A stretch of 64,000 nucleotides of DNA from VRUE01 sp035260485 (GTDB lineage Bacteria; Actinomycetota; Thermoleophilia; Solirubrobacterales; 70-9), in contig DATFVC010000078.1 in NCBI GenBank assembly GCA_035260485.1, forward strand, positions 26,233 to 90,232. Reading direction: 5' to 3'. Below, piece after piece: positions 49,885 to 57,845 of the stretch. The first letter of the stretch is position 1. Each line of letters begins with the position of its first letter. The position numbers and the translations under genes were made by a program. Under the pieces are notes generated by a model. It was given only the letters and a program-made list of their open reading frames with translations, made no database searches and was not told where the DNA came from.

Positions 49885-50670
49885 ATGCCACCCAAAGGGC
49901 CAAGCTACACGGAGACAGAGGCGAGAGCAGCGATTGCTGCTTCGAAATCCTGGGCGGAGAGCTTGCGTCGGCTTGGCCTCTGTTCGACTGGCGGCGCTTG
50001 GCGGATTCTCAAGAAATACGCGGTGATCTGGCGGGTTTCAACCGACCACTTCGACCCGGAAGTTGGGCGCGTTGACAACCTGAAACGAAAGAAGAGACCG
50101 CTCTCCGAAGTACTCGTCAGAGAATCGACTTACCCCCGTAAGGATGTCAAGCGCCGACTTCTTGCCGAGGGCCTGAAGGAGCCACAATGCGAGCTATGTG
50201 GGCAGGGCGAGATCTGGCAAGGTCGACCGATGTCGATGATCCTGGATCACATCAACGGGGTCCGGAACGACCATCGCCTCGAGAACCTGCAGATGGTCTG
50301 CCCCAACTGTGCCGCGACGCTCGACACGCATTGTGGACGGCGAAACCGAATCGAGCGGACAAGGAGGGAATGCCTTTACTGCAAGAAGGTATTTGTACCC
50401 GGATATGCCAAGCAGCGGTATTGTTCTCGGCCTTGCGGAGTGCGGTGGGACCGATCCAGTTGTGGCGCGCGAGCAGGCTGCCGTGGTGTTCCTGCACCAA
50501 CTTCGCGCCAAGCCGAGCGGCCGCCGTACGAGCAGCTTATAAAGGAGATCGAGGCGACCAGCTATGTGGCTGTTGGCCGCAAGTACGGAGTCTCTGACAA
50601 CGCCGTGCGCAAGTGGGTGCGCCTCTATGAGCGGCAGAGGGAGCGGGAAGCGGCTGAAAGTAAGGCTTGA
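49885..50670 (+). CDS. HNH endonuclease with flanking helix-turn-helix domains
   Basis: 261 residues. The N-terminal homeodomain-like region (ARAAIAASKSWAESLRRLG, then GGAWRILKKYAV) is typical of actinophage/actinobacterial HNH proteins. The nuclease core has CELCGQGEIW, the metal-binding LDHINGVRNDHRLENLQMVC and CPNCAAT, followed by a second zinc pair (CLYCKKV, YCSRPCG). The C-terminus has an HTH (SYVAVGRKYGVSDNAVRKWV). Codon use and GC differ from neighbours and it sits beside a tRNA, so it is probably a recently acquired selfish or phage-derived gene. ATG 49885 has no clear binding site. Confidence 0.8.
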   Translation: MPPKGPSYTETEARAAIAASKSWAESLRRLGLCSTGGAWRILKKYAVIWRVSTDHFDPEVGRVDNLKRKKRPLSEVLVRESTYPRKDVKRRLLAEGLKEPQCELCGQGEIWQGRPMSMILDHINGVRNDHRLENLQMVCPNCAATLDTHCGRRNRIERTRRECLYCKKVFVPGYAKQRYCSRPCGVRWDRSSCGARAGCRGVPAPTSRQAERPPYEQLIKEIEATSYVAVGRKYGVSDNAVRKWVRLYERQREREAAESKA

Positions 50671-50701
50671 TCGCGTCCGGGTGGGGGCTTAGGGTCGTTC
50701 T

Positions 50702-51274
50702 ATGGAAGTGGGTGGAGTCTCGTTGGACCCGGAGGTGCGTGAGGGGTTGGCGCGCAGCTGGAAGGCGCTGATGGCAGTCGGCGTGCTGGCGATCTTCATC
50801 GGCTGTGTGGCGATCGTCGTGCCCGCGGTGGCCTCGGTCGGGACGGCGATCTTCATCGGCTGGATCTTGGTGATCGCCGGCGCTTTCCTTGTCGCCGGCG
50901 CGTTTACGGCGCACTCGATCGGGTCGGTCATCCTGCGCCTGCTGTGGGCCTTCCTCACGGTCATCGTCGGTCTCTGGCTGATCGTCGAACCGCACAACGG
51001 CACGCTGACTCTGACCCTGGTGCTGGGCATCTACTTCCTCTTCATGGGGATCACCCGAATCGTCGTTGCCTTCGCCGGCCGCGGCCAGCAGGGCGCCGGC
51101 CTGGTCGGCCTCAGCGGCGTTGCCGGCCTCCTCATCGGCATCCTCGTACTAGCCAAGTTCCCCAGCTCCGCCGACTGGGCAATCGGCCTCCTGGTAGGCA
51201 TAGACCTCATCTTCGCCGGCTGGACTCTGACCAGCGTCGCGCTGGTCGGTAAAGACCTCGCTCGTTCGGCCTGA
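50702..51274 (+). CDS. HdeD/DUF308 family membrane protein
   Basis: 190 residues with six membrane segments in three pairs (about 22-42, 48-68, 78-95, 101-122, 133-150, 158-178). The pattern and the repeated WILVIAGAFLVAGAF and YFLFMGITRIV segments match DUF308/HdeD, named for acid resistance in E. coli; no role is shown in actinobacteria. ATG 50702 opens the frame. Two hairpin repeats follow its stop. Confidence 0.8.
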   Translation: MEVGGVSLDPEVREGLARSWKALMAVGVLAIFIGCVAIVVPAVASVGTAIFIGWILVIAGAFLVAGAFTAHSIGSVILRLLWAFLTVIVGLWLIVEPHNGTLTLTLVLGIYFLFMGITRIVVAFAGRGQQGAGLVGLSGVAGLLIGILVLAKFPSSADWAIGLLVGIDLIFAGWTLTSVALVGKDLARSA

Positions 51275-51275
51275 A

Positions 51276-51401
51276 TAGGAGGGCGTGGGGGTCCCCCTCC
51301 CGACTGCTGGGTTTTTCGCCTCGGACTCACGATCTCTCGCCGAGCTGGTACTGCGAAAAACAGGACGCCGCGAGTCGGGAGGGAAACCCCACGCCCTCCT
51401 A
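51276..51401 (-). repeat. hairpin repeat, family 2 copy A
   Basis: Outer arm TAGGAGGGCGTGGGG (51276-51290) pairs perfectly with 51387-51401. After a 4/3-nt internal loop, CCCTCCCGACT (51295-51305) pairs with 51373-51383. In minus orientation the core reads CGCGGCGTCCTGTTTTTCGC ... GGCGAAAAACCCAGC. It begins two bases after the HdeD-like stop. Confidence 0.75.
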
Positions 51402-51433
51402 CGCCTGCCGCGATTCGCTCGAGCTGAAGAATT

Positions 51434-51547
51434 GGAGGAGGGGACCTTGACGCGCGCGGCGTCCTCTTTTCGCCCCACCGGTCAGCGAGAGCCGCACCGG
51501 TCTGGTGGCGAAAACCCAGCAAACGGAGGGATGCCCCATCCTCCTCC
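51434..51547 (+). repeat. hairpin repeat, family 2 copy B (decayed outer stem)
   Basis: The core CGCGGCGTCCTCTTTTCGCC ... GGCGAAAACCCAGCA matches copy A in the opposite orientation. The outer arms are only partly paired (GGAGGAG at 51434-51440 with 51541-51547, plus imperfect G/C runs). It lies 32 bp from copy A and 21 bp before the glmU start. Confidence 0.65.
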
Positions 51548-51568
51548 TTCCGCCACTACGATTCGCGG

Positions 51569-52960
51569 GTGAGTTCGCCTCTGGTCTTGGTAATGGCGGC
51601 GGGCGAGGGCACGCGCATGCGTTCCTCGTTGCCGAAGATGCTCCATCCCGTCTGCGGGCGGGCGATGGTCGCCTGGCCGATCCTCGCTGCGCGCGAGGCC
51701 GGCGCTGGTCGGGTAGCCGCGATCGTCTCGCCTGGCCGTGACATCTCCACCGGCTTCCCTGACGAAGTCGAGACCGTCGTGCAACCCCAACCGGACGGCA
51801 CCGGCGGCGCGGTGCGCGCTGCGCTGCCGCTGATCGAAGAGGCCGAGACTGTGCTGGTCCTCTCCGGCGATCATCCGCTGATCTCCCCCGAGACGATCTC
51901 GAGCCTGATCGAGGCCCACGCCTCCTCCGGTGCGGCGGCGACGATGCTGACGATCGAGCTCGACGACCCCGGCGCCTATGGGCGCGTCGTGCGTGGCTCC
52001 AGAGGGGAGGTCGAGCGCGTGGTCGAGGCGAAAGCGGCCGGTGACGCCGATCCCGAGCAGCTGGCGATCCGCGAGATAAACGCCGGTACCTACCTCTTCG
52101 ACGCGGCGCCGCTCGCCGCGGCTCTCGGCGAGCTCTCCAACGACAACGCACAGGGCGAGTACTACCTGCCCGACGTCTTCCCGGCACTGCGCGAGGCCGG
52201 CCACTCCGTCGCCGCCCATCTCGCCGATGACCTCGCGGTGACGATGGGCATCAACAACCGCGCCGACCTCGCCGCGGTCGAGGCCGAGACGCGCCGCCGC
52301 ATCCTCGAGCGCCACATGCTCGCCGGCGTCACCGTCGTCGATCCAGGCACGACCTGGGTCGACGCCGGCGTGGAGATCGCCGCCGACGCTCGCATCGAGC
52401 CCGGCACCAGCCTGCGTGGCGCCACCGCGATCGGCGCCGGCTCGGTCGTCGGCCCGCTGAGCACGATGATCGACACCAAGCTTGGCGAGGGCGTCAACGT
52501 CCCGCACTCCTATCTGGTCGAGTGCGATGTGCTCGACGGCTGCAATGTCGGCCCCTTCGCCTACCTGCGCCCCGGCGCCCGCCTGGAGCAGGGCGCCAAG
52601 GCCGGCGCCTTCGTCGAGATCAAGAATTCGCACATCGGCGAGGGAGCCAAGGTCCCGCACCTGGCCTACATCGGCGACGCCGAGGTTGGCGCCGGCAGCA
52701 ATCTCGGCGCCGGCACGATCACCGCCAACTACGACGGTTTCCGCAAGCACCGGACGACGATCGGCAAAGATGTGCGGCTCGGCGTTGACACGATGCTGAT
52801 TGCCCCGGTACAAGTCGGGGACGCCGCCTACACTGGCGCTGGAGCGGTGATCAAGAGGGACGTCCCGGAGGGGGCGCTAGCGGTGAGCGAGAACGACCAA
52901 AGGAACATCGAGGACTACGCGGAGCGCAAGGCCGCGCAGACCTATGAGGAGGATTCGTGA
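51569..52960 (+). CDS. glmU: bifunctional GlcNAc-1-P uridyltransferase / GlcN-1-P acetyltransferase
   Basis: 463 residues. The N-terminal pyrophosphorylase has MAAGEGTRMRSSLPKMLHPV (residues 9-28), DHPLISPETI and the AGTYLFD region. From about 250 the left-handed beta helix shows hexapeptide repeats (VVDPGTTWVDAGVEIAADAR and onward), and the acetyltransferase site NYDGFRKHRT with catalytic His is present. It makes UDP-GlcNAc for peptidoglycan. The start is GTG 51569; its TGA overlaps the prs GTG (GTGA). The glmU-prs order is conserved in many bacteria. Confidence 0.95.
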   Translation: MSSPLVLVMAAGEGTRMRSSLPKMLHPVCGRAMVAWPILAAREAGAGRVAAIVSPGRDISTGFPDEVETVVQPQPDGTGGAVRAALPLIEEAETVLVLSGDHPLISPETISSLIEAHASSGAAATMLTIELDDPGAYGRVVRGSRGEVERVVEAKAAGDADPEQLAIREINAGTYLFDAAPLAAALGELSNDNAQGEYYLPDVFPALREAGHSVAAHLADDLAVTMGINNRADLAAVEAETRRRILERHMLAGVTVVDPGTTWVDAGVEIAADARIEPGTSLRGATAIGAGSVVGPLSTMIDTKLGEGVNVPHSYLVECDVLDGCNVGPFAYLRPGARLEQGAKAGAFVEIKNSHIGEGAKVPHLAYIGDAEVGAGSNLGAGTITANYDGFRKHRTTIGKDVRLGVDTMLIAPVQVGDAAYTGAGAVIKRDVPEGALAVSENDQRNIEDYAERKAAQTYEEDS

Positions 52961-53985
52961 GCACGATCGAGCAACGTCCCGAGGTGGCTCCCACCGCCAT
53001 CCCGCACGACTACTCGAAGCGGATGATGGTCTTCGGCGGCCGCAGCTCGATGGAGCTGGCCGCCAAAGTCGCCGGCAAGCTCGATCTCGACCTCGGCCAG
53101 GTGACGCTGAAGACCTTCGCCAACGGCGAGGTCTACTGCCGCTATGAGGAGTCGATCCGCGGCGCCGACGTCTTCATCGTCCAGTCGACCTGCGCCAACG
53201 AGCAGAGCGAGATGACCCCGAACGACGCCCTGGTCGAGCTGCTGACGATGATCGACGCCGCGCAGGGCGCCTCCGCCCACCGCATCATCGCCGTCCTGCC
53301 CTGGTACGGCTACGCGCGCCAGGACAAGAAGTCGGCCCCGCGCGAGCCGATCTCCGCCCGCATCGTCGCCAAGTGCCTGGAGGGGGTCGGGGTCGACCGC
53401 GTCCTCACCATGGACTTGCATGCCGGCCAGGTGCAGGGCTTCTTCCACGTCCCGGTGGACCACATGACGGCGATGCCGATGCTGACGCAATGGTTTGCCG
53501 ACCAGGAACTGAGCGAGGAGCTGGTGATCGTCTCCCCCGACGCCGGTCGGGTCAAGACCGCGCGTAACTTCGCTCGTCGCATCGGCACCCACTGGGCGGT
53601 GATGGAGAAGGAGCGCCCGGCCCAGCAGGTTGCCGAGATCGGCTACGTGGTCGGTGACGTGAAAGGCAAGACGGCGGTCCTGGTCGATGACATGATCGAT
53701 ACTGCCGGGACGCTCTGCGCGGCCGCCCAGACCGTGCTCGACGAGGGCGCCGCACGGGTGATCGCCTGCGCCACGCACGGCGTCTTCTCCGGGCCCGCCT
53801 TCGAACGGCTGGCGGGCTCGGCGATCGAGCGGATCGTCGTCACCGACACGATCCCGCTGCGCCCCGGCGCCCCCGACAACATCCTCGTTCTCTCGACCGC
53901 TGGCACCTTCGCCGACTCGATCCGCCGCATCTTCACCGACGACTCCGTCTCGGAGATCTTCGCCGGCGAGAACCAGCTGTTCTAG
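52957..53985 (+). CDS. prs: ribose-phosphate pyrophosphokinase
   Basis: 342-residue PRPP synthetase making PRPP from ribose 5-phosphate and ATP. FGGRSSMELAAKVAGKL, the FANGEVYCRYEESIRGADVF flexible-loop region, YARQDKK, the DLHAGQVQGFF metal site and the PRPP-binding VLVDDMIDTAGT (about 226-237) are complete. GTG 52957 overlaps the glmU stop. Residues 1-20 form a slightly longer N-terminus than usual. Confidence 0.95.
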   Translation: MSTIEQRPEVAPTAIPHDYSKRMMVFGGRSSMELAAKVAGKLDLDLGQVTLKTFANGEVYCRYEESIRGADVFIVQSTCANEQSEMTPNDALVELLTMIDAAQGASAHRIIAVLPWYGYARQDKKSAPREPISARIVAKCLEGVGVDRVLTMDLHAGQVQGFFHVPVDHMTAMPMLTQWFADQELSEELVIVSPDAGRVKTARNFARRIGTHWAVMEKERPAQQVAEIGYVVGDVKGKTAVLVDDMIDTAGTLCAAAQTVLDEGAARVIACATHGVFSGPAFERLAGSAIERIVVTDTIPLRPGAPDNILVLSTAGTFADSIRRIFTDDSVSEIFAGENQLF

Positions 53986-54013
53986 CGCCCTGGCCATCGA
54001 GGGACCCAGCCGG

Positions 54014-54736
54014 TTGCGCCTGGTCGGCCACAAGGGCGCCGACCTGATCGCCCCCGGCAACACGCTGGAGAGCTTCGCCGCCGCGGTCGAGGCGGGCGTC
54101 GACACGATCGAGCTCGACGTGCTCTGGACCCGTGAGGGTCATCCTCGCCTGCCGGATGGCGAGCGCGCACAGCTCGTAGTCGCTCACGATTGGCACGACG
54201 CGGCGAATCGCGAACCTCTCACTCTCGCCGAAGGCTTGGACGCGTTCCTCGAGTCGCCACTAGACAAGGTCGAGATCGACCTCGACATCAAGCTGCCGGG
54301 GCGGGAGGAAGAGATCGTCGCTGCGGTGCGCGAGCGCGGGCTGCTCGAGCGGGCGATGGTCTCGACGATGGAGCTCTCGACCCTGGCCCGGATCCGCGAG
54401 CTGGAGCCGGAGCTGCGGCGCGGCTGGACCTACCCCAAAGTGACGAAGGACTGGGCGTCGAAGCGCTGGGCGAAGGCGCCGATGCTCGCCACCCTAGTCT
54501 GGATGCGCGAACGGCTGCCCGGCCTCGCCGCGCGCGAGCTGCCACGGATAGGGGTCGAGGCGATGTGGGTGTATCACCCGCTGGTCAGCCGCCGCCTCGC
54601 CCGCATCACCGATCTTGCCGGGGTAGAGCTGATCGCCTGGACCGTCGACGACCCGCGCCGCATGAACAAACTTGTAGCCGCCGGCGTCGACGGCATCTGC
54701 TCCAACGACCCCCGTCTCTTTGCCTCGATCCACTGA
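54014..54736 (+). CDS. glycerophosphodiester phosphodiesterase
   Basis: 240-residue GDPD TIM barrel hydrolysing glycerophosphodiesters to glycerol 3-phosphate and an alcohol. LVGHKGADLIAPGNTLESF (residues 3-21) replaces the usual HRG by HKG; GVDTIELDVLWTREG and VVAHDW give the Glu, Asp and second His. The end reads WTVDDPRRMNKLVAAGVDGI, a family hallmark. Start is TTG 54014, with GAGGGA upstream; an in-frame CTG 53990 is also possible. Confidence 0.85.
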   Translation: MRLVGHKGADLIAPGNTLESFAAAVEAGVDTIELDVLWTREGHPRLPDGERAQLVVAHDWHDAANREPLTLAEGLDAFLESPLDKVEIDLDIKLPGREEEIVAAVRERGLLERAMVSTMELSTLARIRELEPELRRGWTYPKVTKDWASKRWAKAPMLATLVWMRERLPGLAARELPRIGVEAMWVYHPLVSRRLARITDLAGVELIAWTVDDPRRMNKLVAAGVDGICSNDPRLFASIH

Positions 54737-54741
54737 GCAAG

Positions 54742-54778
54742 TGTGGACTAGCGACCCTATGGCGGCGTCAAGTCCACA
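54742..54778. terminator. bidirectional terminator with conserved apical loop
   Basis: Arms TGTGGACT (54742-54749) and AGTCCACA (54771-54778) enclose AGCGACCCTATGGCGGCGTCA. It lies between the phosphodiesterase and the convergent membrane-protein gene. The interior matches the hairpin at 22175-22222 (shared CCCTATGG and flanks GGACT/AAGTCC). Confidence 0.65.
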
Positions 54779-54787
54779 GTCGTCGGC

Positions 54788-55645
54788 CTAGACCGTGCCA
54801 GGCGTCGCCGTCGGCGGCGCGTTGCGGCCGCGCTTGCGCTTCACGGCCGACTCGAGCTCCTCGGCGGTGAAGCCGCCCATCGCCTCGCCTTCCAGCGCGT
54901 AGCGGTAGAGGGCGACGCCGAAGATGCCGCTCAGCGCCTTGCTGATCAGCAAGGCAATCGTTAGGCCGATGACACCGAGGACGACCAAGAGCGCGCCGGC
55001 GAAGCTCGCCGAGGCCCAGATCAAGACGCCGATTCCGATCAGCGCGGCGCTGGGCAGGATGCCGAAGAGGAAGACGGCGCCGCCGATCGCGATGTTGCCG
55101 GTCACCTGCTGGCCCCAGCGCGATTTGAACAGGCTCGCCGAGCGTTTCAGCGTCTCGATCGGCCCGGTGCCCTCGAGCGCGATCACCGGCGCCGCGAGGA
55201 AGGTGATCAGCGACCAGCCGACCGCCAGCAGGCGGCTGACGATCTGGCCGATCGCGCCCTGGTTCTCGAGGGCGCTGAGGATCAGCCCGACGATGGTCGA
55301 GATCGCCGCCCAGCCGGCGATCTGCGAGAAGCGGCTGCGCGCCACCGCGAGCCCGTCGCCGACGGTCGCCTCGCGGCCGTGAAAGATCATGTCGGCGGCC
55401 GCGGCAAGGCCGACGCTGAAATAGAAGCCGATCAGCGCCAGCAGGTAGAAGCCGATCACCGCCAGCGGCCCGCCGAACGCGGCCTTGCCGTCGTCGATCA
55501 GGTAGAGGCCGGGACCGACGACGATCACCGCGCAGACGATCGTCGCCGCCGCGCCGTAGAGCGGGAAGCGGACCAGCTCGCGATGCTCGCGCAGAACGCC
55601 CCAGCTTTTCTTCGTCAAGGCCCAGCCACGCCTGATCCTGCTCAT
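54788..55645 (-). CDS. DUF6159-like polytopic membrane protein
   Basis: 285 residues with about six membrane segments. The N-terminal RIRRGWALTKKSWGVLREHRELVRFPL (described as basic helix, then LVRFPL turn) and the paired hydrophobic segments after residue 30 fit the DUF6159 family. The C-terminus is a charged tail with KRKRGRNAPP. ATG 55645 has AGGAG seven bases upstream. It overlaps the ABC1-kinase stop (ATGA), so the two are coupled. Function unknown. Confidence 0.75.
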   Translation of the reverse strand: MSRIRRGWALTKKSWGVLREHRELVRFPLYGAAATIVCAVIVVGPGLYLIDDGKAAFGGPLAVIGFYLLALIGFYFSVGLAAAADMIFHGREATVGDGLAVARSRFSQIAGWAAISTIVGLILSALENQGAIGQIVSRLLAVGWSLITFLAAPVIALEGTGPIETLKRSASLFKSRWGQQVTGNIAIGGAVFLFGILPSAALIGIGVLIWASASFAGALLVVLGVIGLTIALLISKALSGIFGVALYRYALEGEAMGGFTAEELESAVKRKRGRNAPPTATPGTV

Positions 55646-57075
55646 CCCATATCTCCTTCCAGAGAACGCTCGACAATCGGGGTCTGCATAACGCCCCTTC
55701 CCTTGAAGTACTCCCACTCCTGCTCGCCCAGCTCGGTCGCCGGCGGATCCGCGTAGATCCACTCGCGCATGATTCGGTGCCAGTTGCGCTTTGCCCGCAG
55801 CTGACCGAGCACCGCGACGACGCCGATTTCCATCCGCCGCCCCATCAGCTCGTCCGCCGGCATCGACTCGCGGCGCATCAGGTCGTAGTACTCGGAGCGG
55901 GGGTCGTTCGTCGACTCGATGATCTTCATCACCCGCTTCGCGCTGATCTCGATCTCGCGGTCCTCTACGAACCAGCCGCTGACCGCCATCATGTGCTCCA
56001 TCAGTCGTTCGGCATCGAGCTTGGAGGGATTCTTGATGAAGCCGAGCTCGTGCAGGGCGCTGCGGAAGCGCTCCGGGTCGTTGTGGAAGGCGGCGTCGAT
56101 CACCCGCTGCTCGAGCACGATCTGCTCATGGTCGAGCTTCTTGGTCATGCCGAAGTCGAGGAAAGCGACGCGGCCGTCCTCCATCAGGATGTAGTTGCCG
56201 GGATGGGGGTCGGCGTTGAAGTGCCGCAGGTGGTAGATCGAGCCGAAACTTCCCCGGAAGACGATCTCGCCAAAGCGGCTGCGCGAATCATGAGGAAGCT
56301 GCTTGACCTGCTCGAAGTCGAGTCCCTCGACCAGCTCGGTGACCAGGACGCGGCGGCGCGAGAGCCGCGTCATCACTTCCGGCACGTAGATGAACGGATG
56401 GTCGCGGTAGGCGCGGGAGAAGGAGCGTTGGTTCTGCGCCTCGTACTCGTAGTCGAGCTCCTCCATCACCCGCTCGCGCAGCTCCTCGGCGATCGCCTTG
56501 GCGTCGAGGCCGGGGGCGAGGGCGCGGGCGAGGCGGACGATGGTGCCGGCATTTCGCAGGTCGGCGTCGAGCGCCTCGGCGATCCCCGGGTACTGGATCT
56601 TGACCGCGACGCGGCGCCCGTCGAGCAGCTCGGCGCGGTGGACCTGGCCGATCGAGGCGGCGGCGAAGGCCTCCCGCTCGATATCGGCGAACAGCTCGGT
56701 GATCGGCTCCCCCTCGTACTCCTCGGCAAGAACCTTCTCGACCTTCTCCCAGGGCATCGGCGGCGCCGAGGTGCGCAGCTTGGCGAGCTGTTCCTGATAG
56801 ATCTCGCGTGACTCGTCGGGCAGGAAATCGGTGTCGATGAAGGAGGCGAACTGCCCCAGCTTCATCGCCGCCCCCTTCATCTGGCCGAGCGCCCCGACCA
56901 TCTTCATCGCCGTCTCGAGATGGCGCTGCTCGAGCTTCTCCTTGCTCTCCTCCTCGGAGCGGGCGACGTTGGCGGCCTTGGTGCCGGCGTAACGAGCGCC
57001 CTGCACGCCGGCAATCGAGCCCAGCTTTGCCGAGCGACGGATGCGTCCCTTGGGGATCTTCGAGCCGTCGGCCAT
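55642..57075 (-). CDS. ABC1/UbiB/AarF atypical kinase family protein
   Basis: 477 residues. The KxGQ signature GAAMKLGQFAS (about residues 68-78), the Ala-rich loop AAASIGQVHRA (about 137-147), VAVKIQYPG, the FNADPHPGNY catalytic segment and the VAFLDFGMTK metal-binding segment are all present. Homologues support ubiquinone or other isoprenoid-lipid metabolism as ATPases; here quinone lipid handling is likely but not shown. ATG 57075 lies 72 bp from the divergent L25 start. Confidence 0.9.
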   Translation of the reverse strand: MADGSKIPKGRIRRSAKLGSIAGVQGARYAGTKAANVARSEEESKEKLEQRHLETAMKMVGALGQMKGAAMKLGQFASFIDTDFLPDESREIYQEQLAKLRTSAPPMPWEKVEKVLAEEYEGEPITELFADIEREAFAAASIGQVHRAELLDGRRVAVKIQYPGIAEALDADLRNAGTIVRLARALAPGLDAKAIAEELRERVMEELDYEYEAQNQRSFSRAYRDHPFIYVPEVMTRLSRRRVLVTELVEGLDFEQVKQLPHDSRSRFGEIVFRGSFGSIYHLRHFNADPHPGNYILMEDGRVAFLDFGMTKKLDHEQIVLEQRVIDAAFHNDPERFRSALHELGFIKNPSKLDAERLMEHMMAVSGWFVEDREIEISAKRVMKIIESTNDPRSEYYDLMRRESMPADELMGRRMEIGVVAVLGQLRAKRNWHRIMREWIYADPPATELGEQEWEYFKGRGVMQTPIVERSLEGDMG

Positions 57076-57146
57076 AGCTCGAAGGTTGTCACAGGCTCCA
57101 GCCGCGGGCGCCAGATTCCTCGCCTTTCTCTATCCTCTCCCGTCCT

Positions 57147-57842
57147 ATGGCTCGCGCCCGCGAAAAGCTGAAGGCCGCTCCACGCGCGCAGTTCGGCTCG
57201 CGCAGCTCCCGTCGCCTGCGCCGCGAGGGCCTTGTGCTCGGCATCGTCTACGGGGGCGGCTTGGAGGCGCGTGCCTTCCAGGTGGCCGAACGCGAGGTGC
57301 GAACGGTGTTGGCCGGCGGCCAGGCGCTGTTCGATCTCGAGCTGGAGGGCTCCAAAGCGGTGCCGGTCGTCGTCAAGGAGCAGCAGCTGCACCCGGTGCG
57401 GGGCAACCTCCAGCACATCGACCTGCAGGAAGTGAAGCTCGACGAGACGATCCAGGCTGAGGTTGCGATTGAGCTCGAGGGCGCCGAGGTCGCGCCCGGC
57501 GTCAAAGGCGGCGGCGTGCTCGAGCACGTCACCCGTGAGATCACCGTCGAAGCGCTGCCAACCGAGATCCCCGAGCGGCTGGTCGCCGACGTCTCCGCGA
57601 TGGAGATCAACGACACCCTGCAGCTGTCCACGATCGCCGCGCCCGAGGGCGTCAAGTTCATCGCCGACGATCTCGACGAGGTGACGATCGCCACCCTTTC
57701 GCCCCCTCGCGTCGAAGAGGAGCCCGAGCCCGCCGTCGAGGAGGAGGCCGAGCTTGTCGGCGAGGAGGGCGAGGCCCCCGCCGCCGAGGAGGGCGGCGAC
57801 GAGGCCGAGGGCGGCGATTCGGGCGACTCCGGCGGGGACTAG
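57147..57842 (+). CDS. rplY: 50S ribosomal protein L25/general stress protein Ctc
   Basis: 231-residue two-domain L25 protein of the Ctc/TL5 type. The 5S-rRNA-binding N-domain begins AREKLKAAPRAQFGSR, the LHPVRGNLQHIDLQEV segment (about 81-96) is conserved, and the C-domain has the VEALPTEIPERLVADVSA segment. A 45-residue Glu/Ala/Gly-rich acidic tail is typical of actinobacterial versions. Its TAG is followed directly, in the same frame, by the pth reading frame. Confidence 0.92.
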   Translation: MARAREKLKAAPRAQFGSRSSRRLRREGLVLGIVYGGGLEARAFQVAEREVRTVLAGGQALFDLELEGSKAVPVVVKEQQLHPVRGNLQHIDLQEVKLDETIQAEVAIELEGAEVAPGVKGGGVLEHVTREITVEALPTEIPERLVADVSAMEINDTLQLSTIAAPEGVKFIADDLDEVTIATLSPPRVEEEPEPAVEEEAELVGEEGEAPAAEEGGDEAEGGDSGDSGGD

Positions 57843-57845
57843 TCC

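Noticed and set aside
49626..49895. 89-codon minus-strand frame beside the HNH gene
   Set aside because: No ribosome binding site, no family features and it overlaps the HNH start.
49597..51275. integrated element bounded by tRNA-Gln repeats
   Set aside because: No duplicate of the tRNA 3' end was found and no integrase is encoded.
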